Below, one piece after another: positions 1-8,270 of a stretch of 64,000 nt of DNA (position 1 is its first letter; each line of letters begins with the position of its first letter). The translations under genes and the position numbers were made by a program. The stretch is taken from contig NZ_QHLZ01000002.1 of assembly GCF_003185915.1 (NCBI RefSeq), positions 423,844 through 487,843 of the forward strand, given 5' to 3'. The notes below the pieces were generated by a model. That model was not told the DNA's origin, made no database searches, and saw nothing but the letters and a program-made list of their open reading frames with translations. The stretch comes from Arthrobacter psychrochitiniphilus (GTDB lineage: Bacteria > Actinomycetota > Actinomycetes > Actinomycetales > Micrococcaceae).

Positions 1-696
1 TTCCCGCAGGCGAAAAATGCCACGATTGTCACCCCCACAGGCCATGATCTCAATGCCGAATCTATTACCGCACTGAACCCCAGCGTCATCTTCACTGACA
101 CCACCATCAGCCCGCTGGAAGTACAAGAACAATTGCGGGCAGTAGGCATCCCGGTAATATTTTTTGACCCGTCCCGCACCATGAACGGGGTCAGTCACCA
201 GATCACCGCCGTTGCCGGGGCCCTGGGTATTCCTGACGCCGGCGTTGAGCTCAACAAGCTGGTTGGCGCGGACATGGTTGCCGCACTGAGCATGGTTCCC
301 CGCGACGCTACCCCGGCGCGCATCGCTTTCCTGTATGTACGCGGCACCGCTGGCGTCTACCTCATGGCGGGCCCCGGATCCGGCGCCGATGACATGATCA
401 AGGCTGCTGGCGCTGCCGACGTCGGAACAGACATTGGCTTGAAGATGCCTTTTACTCCTCTCACCTCCGAAGCTTTGATCAAGGCCGCCCCTGACGTGCT
501 GCTCCTTATGTCCGGAGGCCTCGAAAGCGTGGGTGGAGCAGAAGGCCTATTCAAGATTCAAGGCATTGCCCAGACGCCTGCCGGAGCCAACAAGCGTGTG
601 ATTGATGTGGCCGATGGCACGCTGCTCAGCTTCGGCCCCCGCTCAGGCCAAATCATCAAGGCACTCTCTCAAGCCATCCATGGAAACTCCGAATGA
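1..696 (+). CDS. hmuT: Heme ABC transporter substrate-binding protein HmuT, 5'-truncated
   Basis: The frame is open from the first base of the window, so the start, signal peptide and N-terminal lobe lie outside it; 231 residues are visible. The protein is of the periplasmic-binding (Fe/B12/heme, PF01497) type: the segment around VIFTDTTISPLEVQEQL and the later IAFLYVRGTAG, GADDMIKAAG and PDVLLLMSGGLESVGG stretches follow the C-terminal lobe of this family. Expected role: lipoprotein that captures heme outside the membrane and delivers it to HmuUV. The last four bases overlap the start of the permease gene, indicating translational coupling. The heme assignment rests on the permease and ATPase that follow plus the nearby heme oxygenase; a siderophore or B12 ligand cannot be excluded from this part alone. 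Confidence 0.85.
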   Translation, partial: FPQAKNATIVTPTGHDLNAESITALNPSVIFTDTTISPLEVQEQLRAVGIPVIFFDPSRTMNGVSHQITAVAGALGIPDAGVELNKLVGADMVAALSMVPRDATPARIAFLYVRGTAGVYLMAGPGSGADDMIKAAGAADVGTDIGLKMPFTPLTSEALIKAAPDVLLLMSGGLESVGGAEGLFKIQGIAQTPAGANKRVIDVADGTLLSFGPRSGQIIKALSQAIHGNSE

Positions 697-1877
697 GCAC
701 AAAAACGTCCACCAACACCACGGAGTCCGCCGCCGCACAGCTAGAAATTAGCAAACCACCCAAGCCCCGCAAAGCCCCAAAGAAATCTAGAGGTAGAGCG
801 AAGGACCGCCTCATCCTGGGTGTCCTTTCGGCGGCACTGGCCATTACCGCCATCATCGCCGCCGGCACGGGACAACTGCACATTGCCCCCGTGGAAGTCA
901 TTGGCAGCATTCTTCACGGCATCAATAACTGGCTGCAGGGCTGGCTGGACTACTTCGGCACCGGACTGAGTGCCCCCTTCGGCGGAGCACCGCTTCCGGA
1001 ACATCCTCGAGGCTATGAAACCCTTTGGTCAGTCCGTTTTCCCCGCGTCGCCTTGGCCATGATTGTCGGTGCCGCACTGGCGTGCTCGGGCACCGTCATG
1101 CAGGGAGTCTTTGGCAACCCGCTGGCGGAACCTGCTGTGGTGGGGGTGTCCTCCGGCGCAGCTGTGGGGGCCAGCACCGCCATAGTGACAGGTCTGGCCA
1201 CGCACGGGAATTGGGTGGTGGCCATCTTCGCGTTCATGGGCGGGCTCATCACCACTTTGCTGGTGTACAGCCTCTCGCGCAGCAAGGGCCGCACTGAAGT
1301 GGTGACGCTTGTCTTGACGGGTATTGCGGTGAACGCCTTCACGTTCGCAATGATCGCCTTCTATACCTATGTTGCCGATCCCAACGCCCGTGACCAGCTC
1401 ATCTTCTGGCAGTTGGGCAGCCTCAACGGAACCAGTTGGATCAGTGTTCTCTCCGTGCTGCCACTGTTAGTTGCCGGCTTGGTCATGGCCTTTTCTGCGG
1501 CCGGAAAACTGGACTTGCTGGCACTGGGAGAACGCTCGGCCAGGCATTTGGGTGTCAATGTGGAACGGCTTCGCATGAGAATGATTATCACGGTAGCCCT
1601 GCTAGTGGGGGCAGGGGTGGCCTTCACTGGGATTGTCAGCTTCGTGGGACTCGTGGTGCCGCACTTGATCCGCATCATCGCAGGCCCGGGCCACAAACTA
1701 CTCCTGCCCGCCAGCGCCTTGGGCGGCGCACTCCTAGTGTTGCTGGCCGATCTTGGAGCCCGCACCCTCGTCACGTATTCAGACCTTCCCCTGGGCATGT
1801 TGACGGCACTCATTGGCGGCCCCTTCTTCTTCTGGCTCCTGCGCCGGACCCGCAACGAACAAGGAGGCTGGGCATGA
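693..1877 (+). CDS. hmuU: Heme ABC transporter permease HmuU (FecCD family)
   Basis: 394 residues. After a charged, Lys/Thr/Pro-rich N-terminal extension of about 45 residues comes a FecCD-type (PF01032) membrane domain with roughly nine to ten hydrophobic segments. Family landmarks are RFPRVALAMIVGAALACSGTVMQGVFGNPLAEP near residue 110-145, VLTGIAVNAF, and the C-terminal GIVSFVGLVVPHLIR motif that couples to the ATPase. It forms the membrane channel for heme import with HmuT and HmuV. ATGA overlaps on both sides (with hmuT upstream, hmuV downstream) make the three genes one translationally coupled operon. The N-terminal extension is longer than in typical FecCD proteins of 330-350 residues. 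Confidence 0.93.
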   Translation: MSTKTSTNTTESAAAQLEISKPPKPRKAPKKSRGRAKDRLILGVLSAALAITAIIAAGTGQLHIAPVEVIGSILHGINNWLQGWLDYFGTGLSAPFGGAPLPEHPRGYETLWSVRFPRVALAMIVGAALACSGTVMQGVFGNPLAEPAVVGVSSGAAVGASTAIVTGLATHGNWVVAIFAFMGGLITTLLVYSLSRSKGRTEVVTLVLTGIAVNAFTFAMIAFYTYVADPNARDQLIFWQLGSLNGTSWISVLSVLPLLVAGLVMAFSAAGKLDLLALGERSARHLGVNVERLRMRMIITVALLVGAGVAFTGIVSFVGLVVPHLIRIIAGPGHKLLLPASALGGALLVLLADLGARTLVTYSDLPLGMLTALIGGPFFFWLLRRTRNEQGGWA

Positions 1878-2704
1878 GCATGTTGGATGTTTTCCGCGCC
1901 CCGCCCACAGAGATTCCGGACCCTTTGATCCCCGGCGAGGTAGCAATAGTGGCCACCGGCGTCTCCGTAGAGCTGGGTGGCAAGAGGGTGCTCAACAGTG
2001 TTGACTTATCCGTCATGGCCGGGGAGGTACTGGCCCTGGTGGGGCCCAACGGCGCCGGAAAGTCCACGCTGCTAGCCGCCTTGGCCGGCGATCTAGAGCT
2101 AGAAAGCGGCCAGATTGAACTCTCCGGCCGCCCACTGCACCAATGGCGTGCACAGGAGTTGGCGCTGCGACGGGCCGTGCTCTTGCAGCAGATCCAGCTC
2201 AGCTTCCCCTTCAATGTGCTTGAAGTGGTCCAGATGGGCCGCGCCCCTTGGTCCAACACGGCAGCTTCCCTGCACGACGACGAACTCATCACCGCTGCCA
2301 TGGCCGCCACTGATATCAGTGACTTTGCCCAACGGCGTTTCTCCCACCTCTCGGGTGGCGAGAAGGCTCGCGTGGCGTTATCGCGGATACTGGCCCAAGA
2401 CACCGCTGTATTGATGCTCGATGAGCCCACCGCAGCCTTGGATCTGCGGCACCAGGAATTGGTGCTCCAAGTGGCCCGCGCTCGTGCCGCCGCCGGCCGC
2501 GCCGTGGTGGTTGTGCTCCATGATCTGAATCTGGCAGCTGGCTATGCCGATAAGGTTGCGGTTCTAGAGAAGGGCCAGCTGGCCGCCCTTGGCACACCCG
2601 AAGAGGTGTTGACGGAGGAGATCCTCAGCCGCGTTTACCAACACGGAATCGATGTCATGGCCCATCCCGTCACAGGCCGCACAATCATTTTTCCGCGCAG
2701 GTAA
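1874..2704 (+). CDS. hmuV: Heme ABC transporter ATP-binding protein HmuV
   Basis: 276 residues starting at the ATG that overlaps the hmuU stop (ATGA). Complete ABC ATPase: Walker A GPNGAGKST at residues 57-65, Q-loop in the LLQQIQLSFPF region, signature LSGGE at 159-163, Walker B VLMLDE at 179-184 and the switch histidine in VVLHDLN at 216. The RRAVLLQQ.Q.SFPFNVLEVVQMGRAPW segment is typical of HmuV heme importers rather than siderophore FecE proteins. It powers heme uptake through HmuU. The frame is open further upstream inside hmuU, but only the 1874 start fits the family and the coupling. No terminator is obvious directly after the gene. Confidence 0.94.
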   Translation: MSMLDVFRAPPTEIPDPLIPGEVAIVATGVSVELGGKRVLNSVDLSVMAGEVLALVGPNGAGKSTLLAALAGDLELESGQIELSGRPLHQWRAQELALRRAVLLQQIQLSFPFNVLEVVQMGRAPWSNTAASLHDDELITAAMAATDISDFAQRRFSHLSGGEKARVALSRILAQDTAVLMLDEPTAALDLRHQELVLQVARARAAAGRAVVVVLHDLNLAAGYADKVAVLEKGQLAALGTPEEVLTEEILSRVYQHGIDVMAHPVTGRTIIFPRR

Positions 2705-2806
2705 AGCGCAGCTAACAAGCCCCAGACCTTGGGCACGCCCTTACTCTGCAGTGCCCGCGGCCGCAGCCAGGCATTTCACAATGCCCGGGTTAGCAGGCTC
2801 CCAGCC

Positions 2807-2812
2807 TAGACT
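2807..2812 (+). promoter_or_regulatory. -10 element of a leaderless promoter for the DUF2079 gene
   Basis: TAGACT ends 6 bases before the GTG start at 2819, placing the transcript start on or next to the start codon. No Shine-Dalgarno sequence is present, which fits leaderless initiation. Confidence 0.55.
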
Positions 2813-2818
2813 TTCACG

Positions 2819-4279
2819 GTGAGCACAGTGCAAAAAATCAGCCCCGAGGCGACTAGTCGCCAGGACGCCCGGGATGGGCAGGACGCGGCGGCCGTTCCGC
2901 CCGGTACGAGACCCCGCATCTCGGCCGGACTGCGGGAGGTGGCTGCCTCAGCCCTGTCCCTGTCTGGACTGGTAGGCGCCATGGCCTTCGTGGTGTATTC
3001 CATGTTTTCCTGGCTGCAGTGGCAAAGCTTCACCGTCCGGTCCTGGGATCTGGGTATCTTCACCCAATTAGCCAAGGACTACGCAAACTTCCGCCCGCCC
3101 ATTGTGAGCCTGAAGGGCGATGGCTACAACCTGCTCGGCGATCACTTCCACCCTATACTGGTGTTGCTGGCCCCGTTTTACAAGCTTTTCCCCAGCGCTT
3201 ACACCTTGCTGGTGGTGCAGAACATGCTGCTGGCTATTTCCGTGGTGGTTGTTGCCCATTTGGCCATCAAACGGCTGGGCAGGATCACCGGCGCATGCCT
3301 GGGGGTTGGTTACGCCTTGAGTTGGGGGCTGCAATCTGCCGTGGACTCACAGTTCCATGAGATTGCTTTTGCTGTCCCGCTGCTGGCCCTATCCCTGGTT
3401 GCACTCTTGGAGGAAAAGTGGCGTTCCGCCTGGATATGGGCCTCGTTGCTTGTCTTCGTCAAGGAGGACCTGGGGCTGACGGTGTTTGTCATTGGCCTGG
3501 TCATGGCGTGGCGAGCCCGAACCGCCGCCGGCCTCTGGCTCTCAGCCTGGGGTGTGGGCTGGTTCGTGCTGACCACCAAAGTCATTCTGCCCTCGATGAA
3601 CCCCGGATCCGAATGGGCCTACCAGAGCCAGCTCAACATCGCAGGCCTCTTAAAAGACCCCGCAACCCTCTTCCAGCCGGACAAGGTCACCACAGTGCTG
3701 CTCCTGGCAGCCATCACCGCCGGCCTCTGCTTGTTTTCACCACTAACGCTGATTGTCCTGCCCACTCTGGCCTGGCGCTTCCTCTCGGAACTCCCCGTGT
3801 ACTGGGGGCAGGAATGGCAATACAGCGCCGTCCTGATGCCAGTGGTTTTCATCGCCGCCATTGATGCGCTGTCCCGGCGCAAAGTCCTCTCCGGCATGCG
3901 GCTACGGTTGCTGCTGGGCACCACCATCATGGTCATTGCCGTGGTACTGAGCAGCCAATACGCTTTTGAAAAGTTGGCCGACCCGGCCAAAAACTTCCCG
4001 CTCACCACGGCAGCTTCCTCACAAAGCGCCTTGGCCGCCGTGCCGGATGGTGTCACGGTGGAAACCGATATTTCTCTCATGAGCTATTTGGTGGACCGCA
4101 CCGAAGTGTATTGGATTGGCAACAAGAATCCGGTCCCGGACTACGTTTTCTTCGATGTTTCCGGCCGCCCTGGCCTGGCTGCCACCGCCATCGCCCAGGA
4201 GGCGGAACAGCGCTTCCCCGGTACCCGCTTTGTCACTGTTTATGCGGACGCTCACTACCAAGTGGCCCGCAAGGAGTAG
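2819..4279 (+). CDS. DUF2079 polytopic membrane protein
   Basis: 486 residues. After a polar N-terminal stretch of about 40 residues there are roughly ten hydrophobic segments, and the pattern SWLQWQSFTVRSWDLGIFTQLAKDYANFRPPIVSLKG..YNLLGDHFHPILVLLAPFY is characteristic of DUF2079. The D-L-G-I-F and GDHFHP motifs resemble the acidic and His motifs in the outer loops of GT-C-type glycosyltransferases, and an extracytoplasmic C-terminal domain follows the last helix. Function is unknown; a lipid-linked sugar transfer role is only inference. It sits between the hmu transport genes and hmuO but has its own leaderless-type promoter, so it need not be part of heme uptake. Start GTG at 2819 is chosen from the -10 spacing. 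Confidence 0.85.
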   Translation: MSTVQKISPEATSRQDARDGQDAAAVPPGTRPRISAGLREVAASALSLSGLVGAMAFVVYSMFSWLQWQSFTVRSWDLGIFTQLAKDYANFRPPIVSLKGDGYNLLGDHFHPILVLLAPFYKLFPSAYTLLVVQNMLLAISVVVVAHLAIKRLGRITGACLGVGYALSWGLQSAVDSQFHEIAFAVPLLALSLVALLEEKWRSAWIWASLLVFVKEDLGLTVFVIGLVMAWRARTAAGLWLSAWGVGWFVLTTKVILPSMNPGSEWAYQSQLNIAGLLKDPATLFQPDKVTTVLLLAAITAGLCLFSPLTLIVLPTLAWRFLSELPVYWGQEWQYSAVLMPVVFIAAIDALSRRKVLSGMRLRLLLGTTIMVIAVVLSSQYAFEKLADPAKNFPLTTAASSQSALAAVPDGVTVETDISLMSYLVDRTEVYWIGNKNPVPDYVFFDVSGRPGLAATAIAQEAEQRFPGTRFVTVYADAHYQVARKE

Positions 4280-4295
4280 TACCCCTTCGGGAGGA

Positions 4296-4333
4296 AGAAC
4301 GACGGCGGCACGGGAGTGCCGCCGTCGTTCTTT
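4296..4333. terminator. Bidirectional terminator between the DUF2079 gene and hmuO
   Basis: A perfect 16-bp stem, AGAACGACGGCGGCAC at 4296-4311 against 4316-4331, with a 4-base GGGA loop, followed by a short T run. It lies between two convergent genes and can serve both. The same stem core recurs after purB. Confidence 0.85.
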
Positions 4334-4380
4334 GGGTTAAGCGTGTGGCTTGTTAAGCGCGTGACTTGTTGAGGGTGTGA

Positions 4381-5076
4381 CTAGGCAGCGGCCTTGCGGG
4401 CAGCGTCCAAGTCCACAAATACTGCCCGGTTGAGTTCGAAGGAATTCGAGGCGTGAGCTAGGATGGAATCCTTTTGTTCCCGGGTGAAATCGGTGGTGTC
4501 CAGGAGGGTGCGGTAAGCGTCCTTGTACGGCTTGGGTTTGGCGATCTGATCGAAGGCGTAGAAGTTCAGGCCCTCATCGGCAATGCCGTAGTGGCGCTGG
4601 ACCATGCGCTGGATGATGAGCCCGCCGGAGAGGTCGCCCATGTAGCGCACGTAGTGGTGGGCCAGCAGGAACTCGATTGATTCGCGGCCCAGAGTTGAGA
4701 GTTCATCGGCGTAGGTGCGGGTGGCGGGCACAATGGTGATGCGCCCGTCAGCAAGCTGCGCCTCCCAGTCGGCGCCGTGGTGGTAGGCCATATCGCGTTC
4801 CAGTGCTCCAACGCGGGCCAGCTTCGGATCGATGAAAGCACCCAGCTGGGGGTGGTTTACATGGGAAGCCAAGGCAGCTTCCAGGGCGCGGTAAATGATC
4901 AGGCTCTGATCCAGCAGGCTGATCAGGGCGGCAGCATCTAAAGTCCCACCCATCAGCTCGGCCACGAAGCTGGAATCCTCTGCCGCCGCGTGGGCTGCCG
5001 CGGTGTGAGTTTTAAGTTCCTGCGAGAGCTCAGCAGCAGTCTCGGGTAGAGCGGATTCAACTGCGGGTGCAGACAT
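4381..5076 (-). CDS. hmuO: Biliverdin-producing heme oxygenase
   Basis: 231 residues from the ATG at 5076; an ATG at 5088 in the same frame would add four residues. HmuO/HO-1-type heme oxygenase: the proximal heme ligand is the histidine in THTAAAHAAAEDS (residue 29), and the distal helix carries HHYVRYMGDLSGGLIIQRM with the conserved GDLSGG motif. Length and motifs are complete. The enzyme opens heme to biliverdin, CO and ferrous iron in the cytoplasm, releasing iron from heme imported by HmuTUV. A DtxR/IdeR-like operator overlaps the promoter region just upstream, so iron repression is expected. It is convergent with the DUF2079 gene and shares its terminator. Confidence 0.93.
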   Translation of the reverse strand: MSAPAVESALPETAAELSQELKTHTAAAHAAAEDSSFVAELMGGTLDAAALISLLDQSLIIYRALEAALASHVNHPQLGAFIDPKLARVGALERDMAYHHGADWEAQLADGRITIVPATRTYADELSTLGRESIEFLLAHHYVRYMGDLSGGLIIQRMVQRHYGIADEGLNFYAFDQIAKPKPYKDAYRTLLDTTDFTREQKDSILAHASNSFELNRAVFVDLDAARKAAA

Positions 5077-5095
5077 GGCAAACTCCATAATTAGA

Positions 5096-5114
5096 TTAAG
5101 TAAGCCTTAGCTAA
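5096..5114 (-). promoter_or_regulatory. DtxR/IdeR-type iron box upstream of hmuO
   Basis: On the minus strand the 19-mer TTAGCTAAGGCTTACTTAA matches the DtxR/IdeR consensus TTAGGTTAGSCTAACCTAA at 15 of 19 positions and keeps its imperfect dyad. It ends 20 bp upstream of the hmuO ATG at 5076, where bound repressor would block RNA polymerase. Confidence 0.75.
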
Positions 5115-5197
5115 TCAAAGATAGTGACAGTCTGTCAAGATCTTAACGACACAGTGTCACTCAAATTGCTCAGAGGGGCGCAGCCCTCGGCCCTCCC

Positions 5198-6472
5198 TTA
5201 GTCAACCCCCTTGATTTTGACGACGAACACGGCGCCAAGCAGCCCAATCACGGCGGCCGCCACATACAGGGTCACATAGCCACCGAACAGGGTAACCAGT
5301 GGCCACGCAATGATGGGCGCAATGACCTGCGGCAGGGAATTAGCCACATTGATGACCCCCATATCCTTACCCCGGCTGGCGGAAGATGGCAGGACCTGGG
5401 TCAGGAGCGCGAAGTCCACGGCCAGGTACACCCCGTAGCCAATACCCAGAACCGCAGCGCCCACAATGGCTCCGGTCCAGGTTGGGAAAAAGGCAAGAAT
5501 CAGGGCGGCGAGGGCAATGATTGCCGATGAGGCAATAACAAATGGTTTGCGCCTGCCCACCTTGTCAGTCCACCGCCCGCCAATGACGGCCGTGATGAGC
5601 GTCAAAACGGCGTAGATGCCCGTCAGGACCAGGACGCCGAACGCGGGATCCTTGTGATGCACGGCGTCAGTGAGAAAGAACAGCAAGTATAAGGTGACCA
5701 GGTGGTTGCCCACGTTGACCAGGAAGCGGGTGATCCACGCCCACGCAAAGTCCGGGTAACGGCGTGGTGAGATCCAAAAGCCGGCGATGAAACTCACCCA
5801 GCGAAAGGGCGACTTCTCCCTCGCATCCAATACTGGGTCATTGGCGAAAAACAAGTACGGCACCATGCCCACCACCAGGCCAATGGCGCAGATAATGAAA
5901 CCGAGTGCGAAGTTTCCGGACACTACGGCACCAATGGCCGCCCCCACCAGGATGCCCACCACGGTGCCCATGGACGCCAACCCGCCAATGCTGCCGCGCT
6001 GGCGCACCGGAACCTGGTCCGGGATGGCCGCCGTGGTGGCGGCAAGCGCCCCGTTGCAGCCCAATTGCACCAGGCACCACAGGAGCGTCATGGCCGCAAC
6101 ACTGGGCGCACCCGCCAATCCCACCAGGCCAATGGTGCCCAGTAAGGCGCCGATGAAAACCCAGGGGACGCGCCGGCCAAAGCGTGAGGTTGTCCTGTCA
6201 CTGAACGTGCCAAAAAGTGGGTTGGCAACAAGGGAGACAGCGGCACCTGCACCTGTCACCAACGCTAGAATGCCCTCTTTCTCATCGGCGTTAAAGGTCA
6301 TGGCCTGCTGCCCCAGCAGAACTTGTATGGGGCCAAAGAAGGCGGCGTTAATACCCACGTTGACTAGCACAATAGACGCTGTCCAGCGGTGCCTGACATT
6401 GATTGTGGGTTCAGCCAACGCCACACTTTGGGCGGTGGGCATGGCTCCTGCATCTGCATCTTTGAAAGTCAC
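5198..6472 (-). CDS. MFS transporter
   Basis: 424 residues with about twelve hydrophobic segments. The loop between helices 2 and 3 reads LFGTFSDRTTSRFGRRVPWVFIG, a standard MFS motif A variant, and a second copy, GGRWTDKVGRRKPFV, sits between helices 8 and 9. The long D-R-T-x-S-R-x-G-R-R-x-P motif resembles the sugar/cation symporter and tetraheme-linked MFS proteins rather than drug exporters. Substrate unknown. The GTG start at 6472 is supported by GGGAGG seven bases upstream; an internal ATG (MPTAQ) ten residues later is an alternative. The next gene on the same strand is a Gfo/Idh/MocA oxidoreductase, so a sugar-related role would fit, but that is inference. Confidence 0.85.
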   Translation of the reverse strand: MTFKDADAGAMPTAQSVALAEPTINVRHRWTASIVLVNVGINAAFFGPIQVLLGQQAMTFNADEKEGILALVTGAGAAVSLVANPLFGTFSDRTTSRFGRRVPWVFIGALLGTIGLVGLAGAPSVAAMTLLWCLVQLGCNGALAATTAAIPDQVPVRQRGSIGGLASMGTVVGILVGAAIGAVVSGNFALGFIICAIGLVVGMVPYLFFANDPVLDAREKSPFRWVSFIAGFWISPRRYPDFAWAWITRFLVNVGNHLVTLYLLFFLTDAVHHKDPAFGVLVLTGIYAVLTLITAVIGGRWTDKVGRRKPFVIASSAIIALAALILAFFPTWTGAIVGAAVLGIGYGVYLAVDFALLTQVLPSSASRGKDMGVINVANSLPQVIAPIIAWPLVTLFGGYVTLYVAAAVIGLLGAVFVVKIKGVD

Positions 6473-6589
6473 GCCCGTGCCTCCCGCTCAGTCCAACTGA
6501 TCCGTACCATCCTGAATTGCATGGCCCCAGCCTACGTGCCGAGCTACTTGCCGCGTCGACTTTGACGCTGACTCCGCGGAAGTGACCCT

Positions 6590-7696
6590 TTAGGAATCGG
6601 CGCTGGCGGAAGTAGCGCTGCCGGAAGTTGCGCTGCCGGGTAAAGATCGCCCTGCGCTGGCTCGAATTAATTCAATGATTTTTAATCCTTCCACGGAATC
6701 GGCCGGATCCACCGGCACTGGGCCGCCCTGGGAAATAGCGTCCGCCAGCAGTTCATAGAAAACTGAAAAATCTCCCCGTTCGGTGGGGACCGGTGCGGCC
6801 TCCCCCGCCCGCCACACATTTCCCCACTGCTCCGGGGACTCAACACCGTAGCTTGCATCACCCGGGCGGATCCCTGCCTGGAGCTGCGCTTCTTGGATAT
6901 CGCCATCCTGCTTCACATAGGCACCTTCCGAGCCCAGCACACGCAGCCTCGGGCCTTTATGCGCGGCTGTCAGATTCATCCAGAGGTGAGAAATCACCCC
7001 GTTGGCATGTTCCAACGCAACGAAAGCATCGTCGTCGGCCATTTCTGCCGGGCGCCTGGCGGCCAATTCCCCATGGACCCGCGTCACGGGGCCGAAAAGT
7101 TCCAACGCCTGATCAATGAGATGGGTGCCCAGATCGAAAAGGATCCCGCCACCTGCATCCACTGTTGCCTGCGCCTTCCAGGCCTTGGTGATGACTGGCT
7201 GCCACCGTTCCAGACGGGATTCGAAACGGTGGACCGAACCGAGGGCACCGTCAGCGAGTAGTTTCACCAGCGTGAGGTATTCCCCGTCCCAGCGCCGATT
7301 TTGGTAGGTGGTGAGAATTTGTCCGCGCGCCTTGGCCAGGGCAATCAACGCCTCGCCCTCAGCGCTGCTCGGTGTGAAAGGCTTGTCCACCACTACCGCG
7401 CAGCCTGCTGCCAACGCCCGGCTTGCCAGCCTCACGTGTGTAGCTGGCGGGGTGGCCACCACTACCAGGTCAAGGTTTTCATGACTGTTGGCCCCATCCC
7501 CTGTGGCGCTATCCCACTCCTCGCGGGAGAGCACCCGGGCACTTGGATGGGCTGCTAGTGCCGCGGCTTGGCGGGCCGGATCCGAGGTGACAATGACGTC
7601 CAAACTAAACGTATCCAACGCGGCGATTGACGGGGCATGGAAAACACTTCCCGCCAATCCATATCCCAAGACTGCCGTGCGGATTCTTTGTTCCAT
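6590..7696 (-). CDS. Gfo/Idh/MocA family NAD(P)-dependent oxidoreductase
   Basis: 368 residues. The N-terminal Rossmann fold starts with TAVLGYGLAGSVFHAPSI; VVVATPPATHV and VVVDKPF (the family's E/D-K-P motif carrying the catalytic lysine) follow, and GGGILFDLGTHLIDQALELFG matches the C-terminal Gfo/Idh/MocA domain with its conserved GxHxID-type motif. It probably oxidises or reduces a sugar or inositol derivative in the cytosol; the substrate is unknown. The C-terminal tail (PGSATSGSATSASADS) is a low-complexity extension built from short GC-rich direct repeats and is unlikely to be catalytic. The start at 7696 is supported by a leaderless-type -10 seven bases upstream. Confidence 0.9.
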   Translation of the reverse strand: MEQRIRTAVLGYGLAGSVFHAPSIAALDTFSLDVIVTSDPARQAAALAAHPSARVLSREEWDSATGDGANSHENLDLVVVATPPATHVRLASRALAAGCAVVVDKPFTPSSAEGEALIALAKARGQILTTYQNRRWDGEYLTLVKLLADGALGSVHRFESRLERWQPVITKAWKAQATVDAGGGILFDLGTHLIDQALELFGPVTRVHGELAARRPAEMADDDAFVALEHANGVISHLWMNLTAAHKGPRLRVLGSEGAYVKQDGDIQEAQLQAGIRPGDASYGVESPEQWGNVWRAGEAAPVPTERGDFSVFYELLADAISQGGPVPVDPADSVEGLKIIELIRASAGRSLPGSATSGSATSASADS

Positions 7697-7703
7697 GGGT
7701 CAT

Positions 7704-7709
7704 ACCCTA
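7704..7709 (-). promoter_or_regulatory. -10 element, leaderless promoter of the Gfo/Idh/MocA gene
   Basis: Minus-strand TAGGGT lies 7 bases before the ATG at 7696, with no Shine-Dalgarno in between. The divergent HTH gene begins 24 bases further on, with a similar candidate (TACCAT at 7720-7725) 7 bases before its own ATG at 7733. Confidence 0.5.
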
Positions 7710-7732
7710 CAGTCCGGGTTACCATGTGATCC

Positions 7733-8218
7733 ATGACCTTGCATGCGCCCCGAATCAGTTCCCCTTTGCGTCCCGAAGAACAGGCTGCCCTGACACGGAC
7801 CCTCGCCGACAGTGATGATGTGACGGTATTCGTGGACGGAACCGCGCACCGTCTTGATACTGGTGCGCGGGAAGCCGTGCTGGACCTCCTGCGCCGGCTT
7901 TCGCAAGGGGACGCCGTGAATGTAGCCAGCATTGCTGAGCTACTCACCACGTCTCAGGCCGCAGAACTGGCCGGGATCTCCCACACCTTTCTGCGTAACC
8001 TTACGGATCGAGGCGAGATTGCTGTGGAATACCGCGGCTCGCACCGGCGCATCCGCCGTCAAGATATTACGGACTGGTTAGCCAGCCAAAAGGTCTCAGT
8101 GCCGGGGAGCCCCCCCAGTAGCCCGCTTTCCGGCTCGCGCGGACCGGTGCTCGCCCTGACCGGCGCTCACCCTGACCGGCCAGCCGCGGCCGCACGTCCC
8201 TTCAGCGCACCTCTTTGA
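7733..8218 (+). CDS. Excisionase-type helix-turn-helix DNA-binding protein (orphan antitoxin-like)
   Basis: 161 residues. Residues about 65-122 (ELLTTSQAAELAGISHTFLRNLTDRGEIAVEYRGSHRRIRRQDITDWLASQK) form a MerR-like excisionase/HTH_17 winged helix. Residues 20-60 (ADSDDVTVFVDGTAHRLDTGAREAVLDLLRRLSQGDAVNVA) match the N-terminal part common in chromosomal VapB-like antitoxins of actinobacteria. Such proteins usually precede a PIN-domain toxin; here alanine dehydrogenase follows after 52 bp and no PIN gene is present. The C-terminal 38 residues are Pro/Ser/Ala-rich and look unstructured. It could be an antitoxin that lost its partner, or an independent regulator of the divergent oxidoreductase gene. 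Confidence 0.75.
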   Translation: MTLHAPRISSPLRPEEQAALTRTLADSDDVTVFVDGTAHRLDTGAREAVLDLLRRLSQGDAVNVASIAELLTTSQAAELAGISHTFLRNLTDRGEIAVEYRGSHRRIRRQDITDWLASQKVSVPGSPPSSPLSGSRGPVLALTGAHPDRPAAAARPFSAPL

Positions 8219-8270
8219 GGGCGCCAAACCAGCCAATTTTTTGACAATAATTTAGTGAGGACGGTACATC

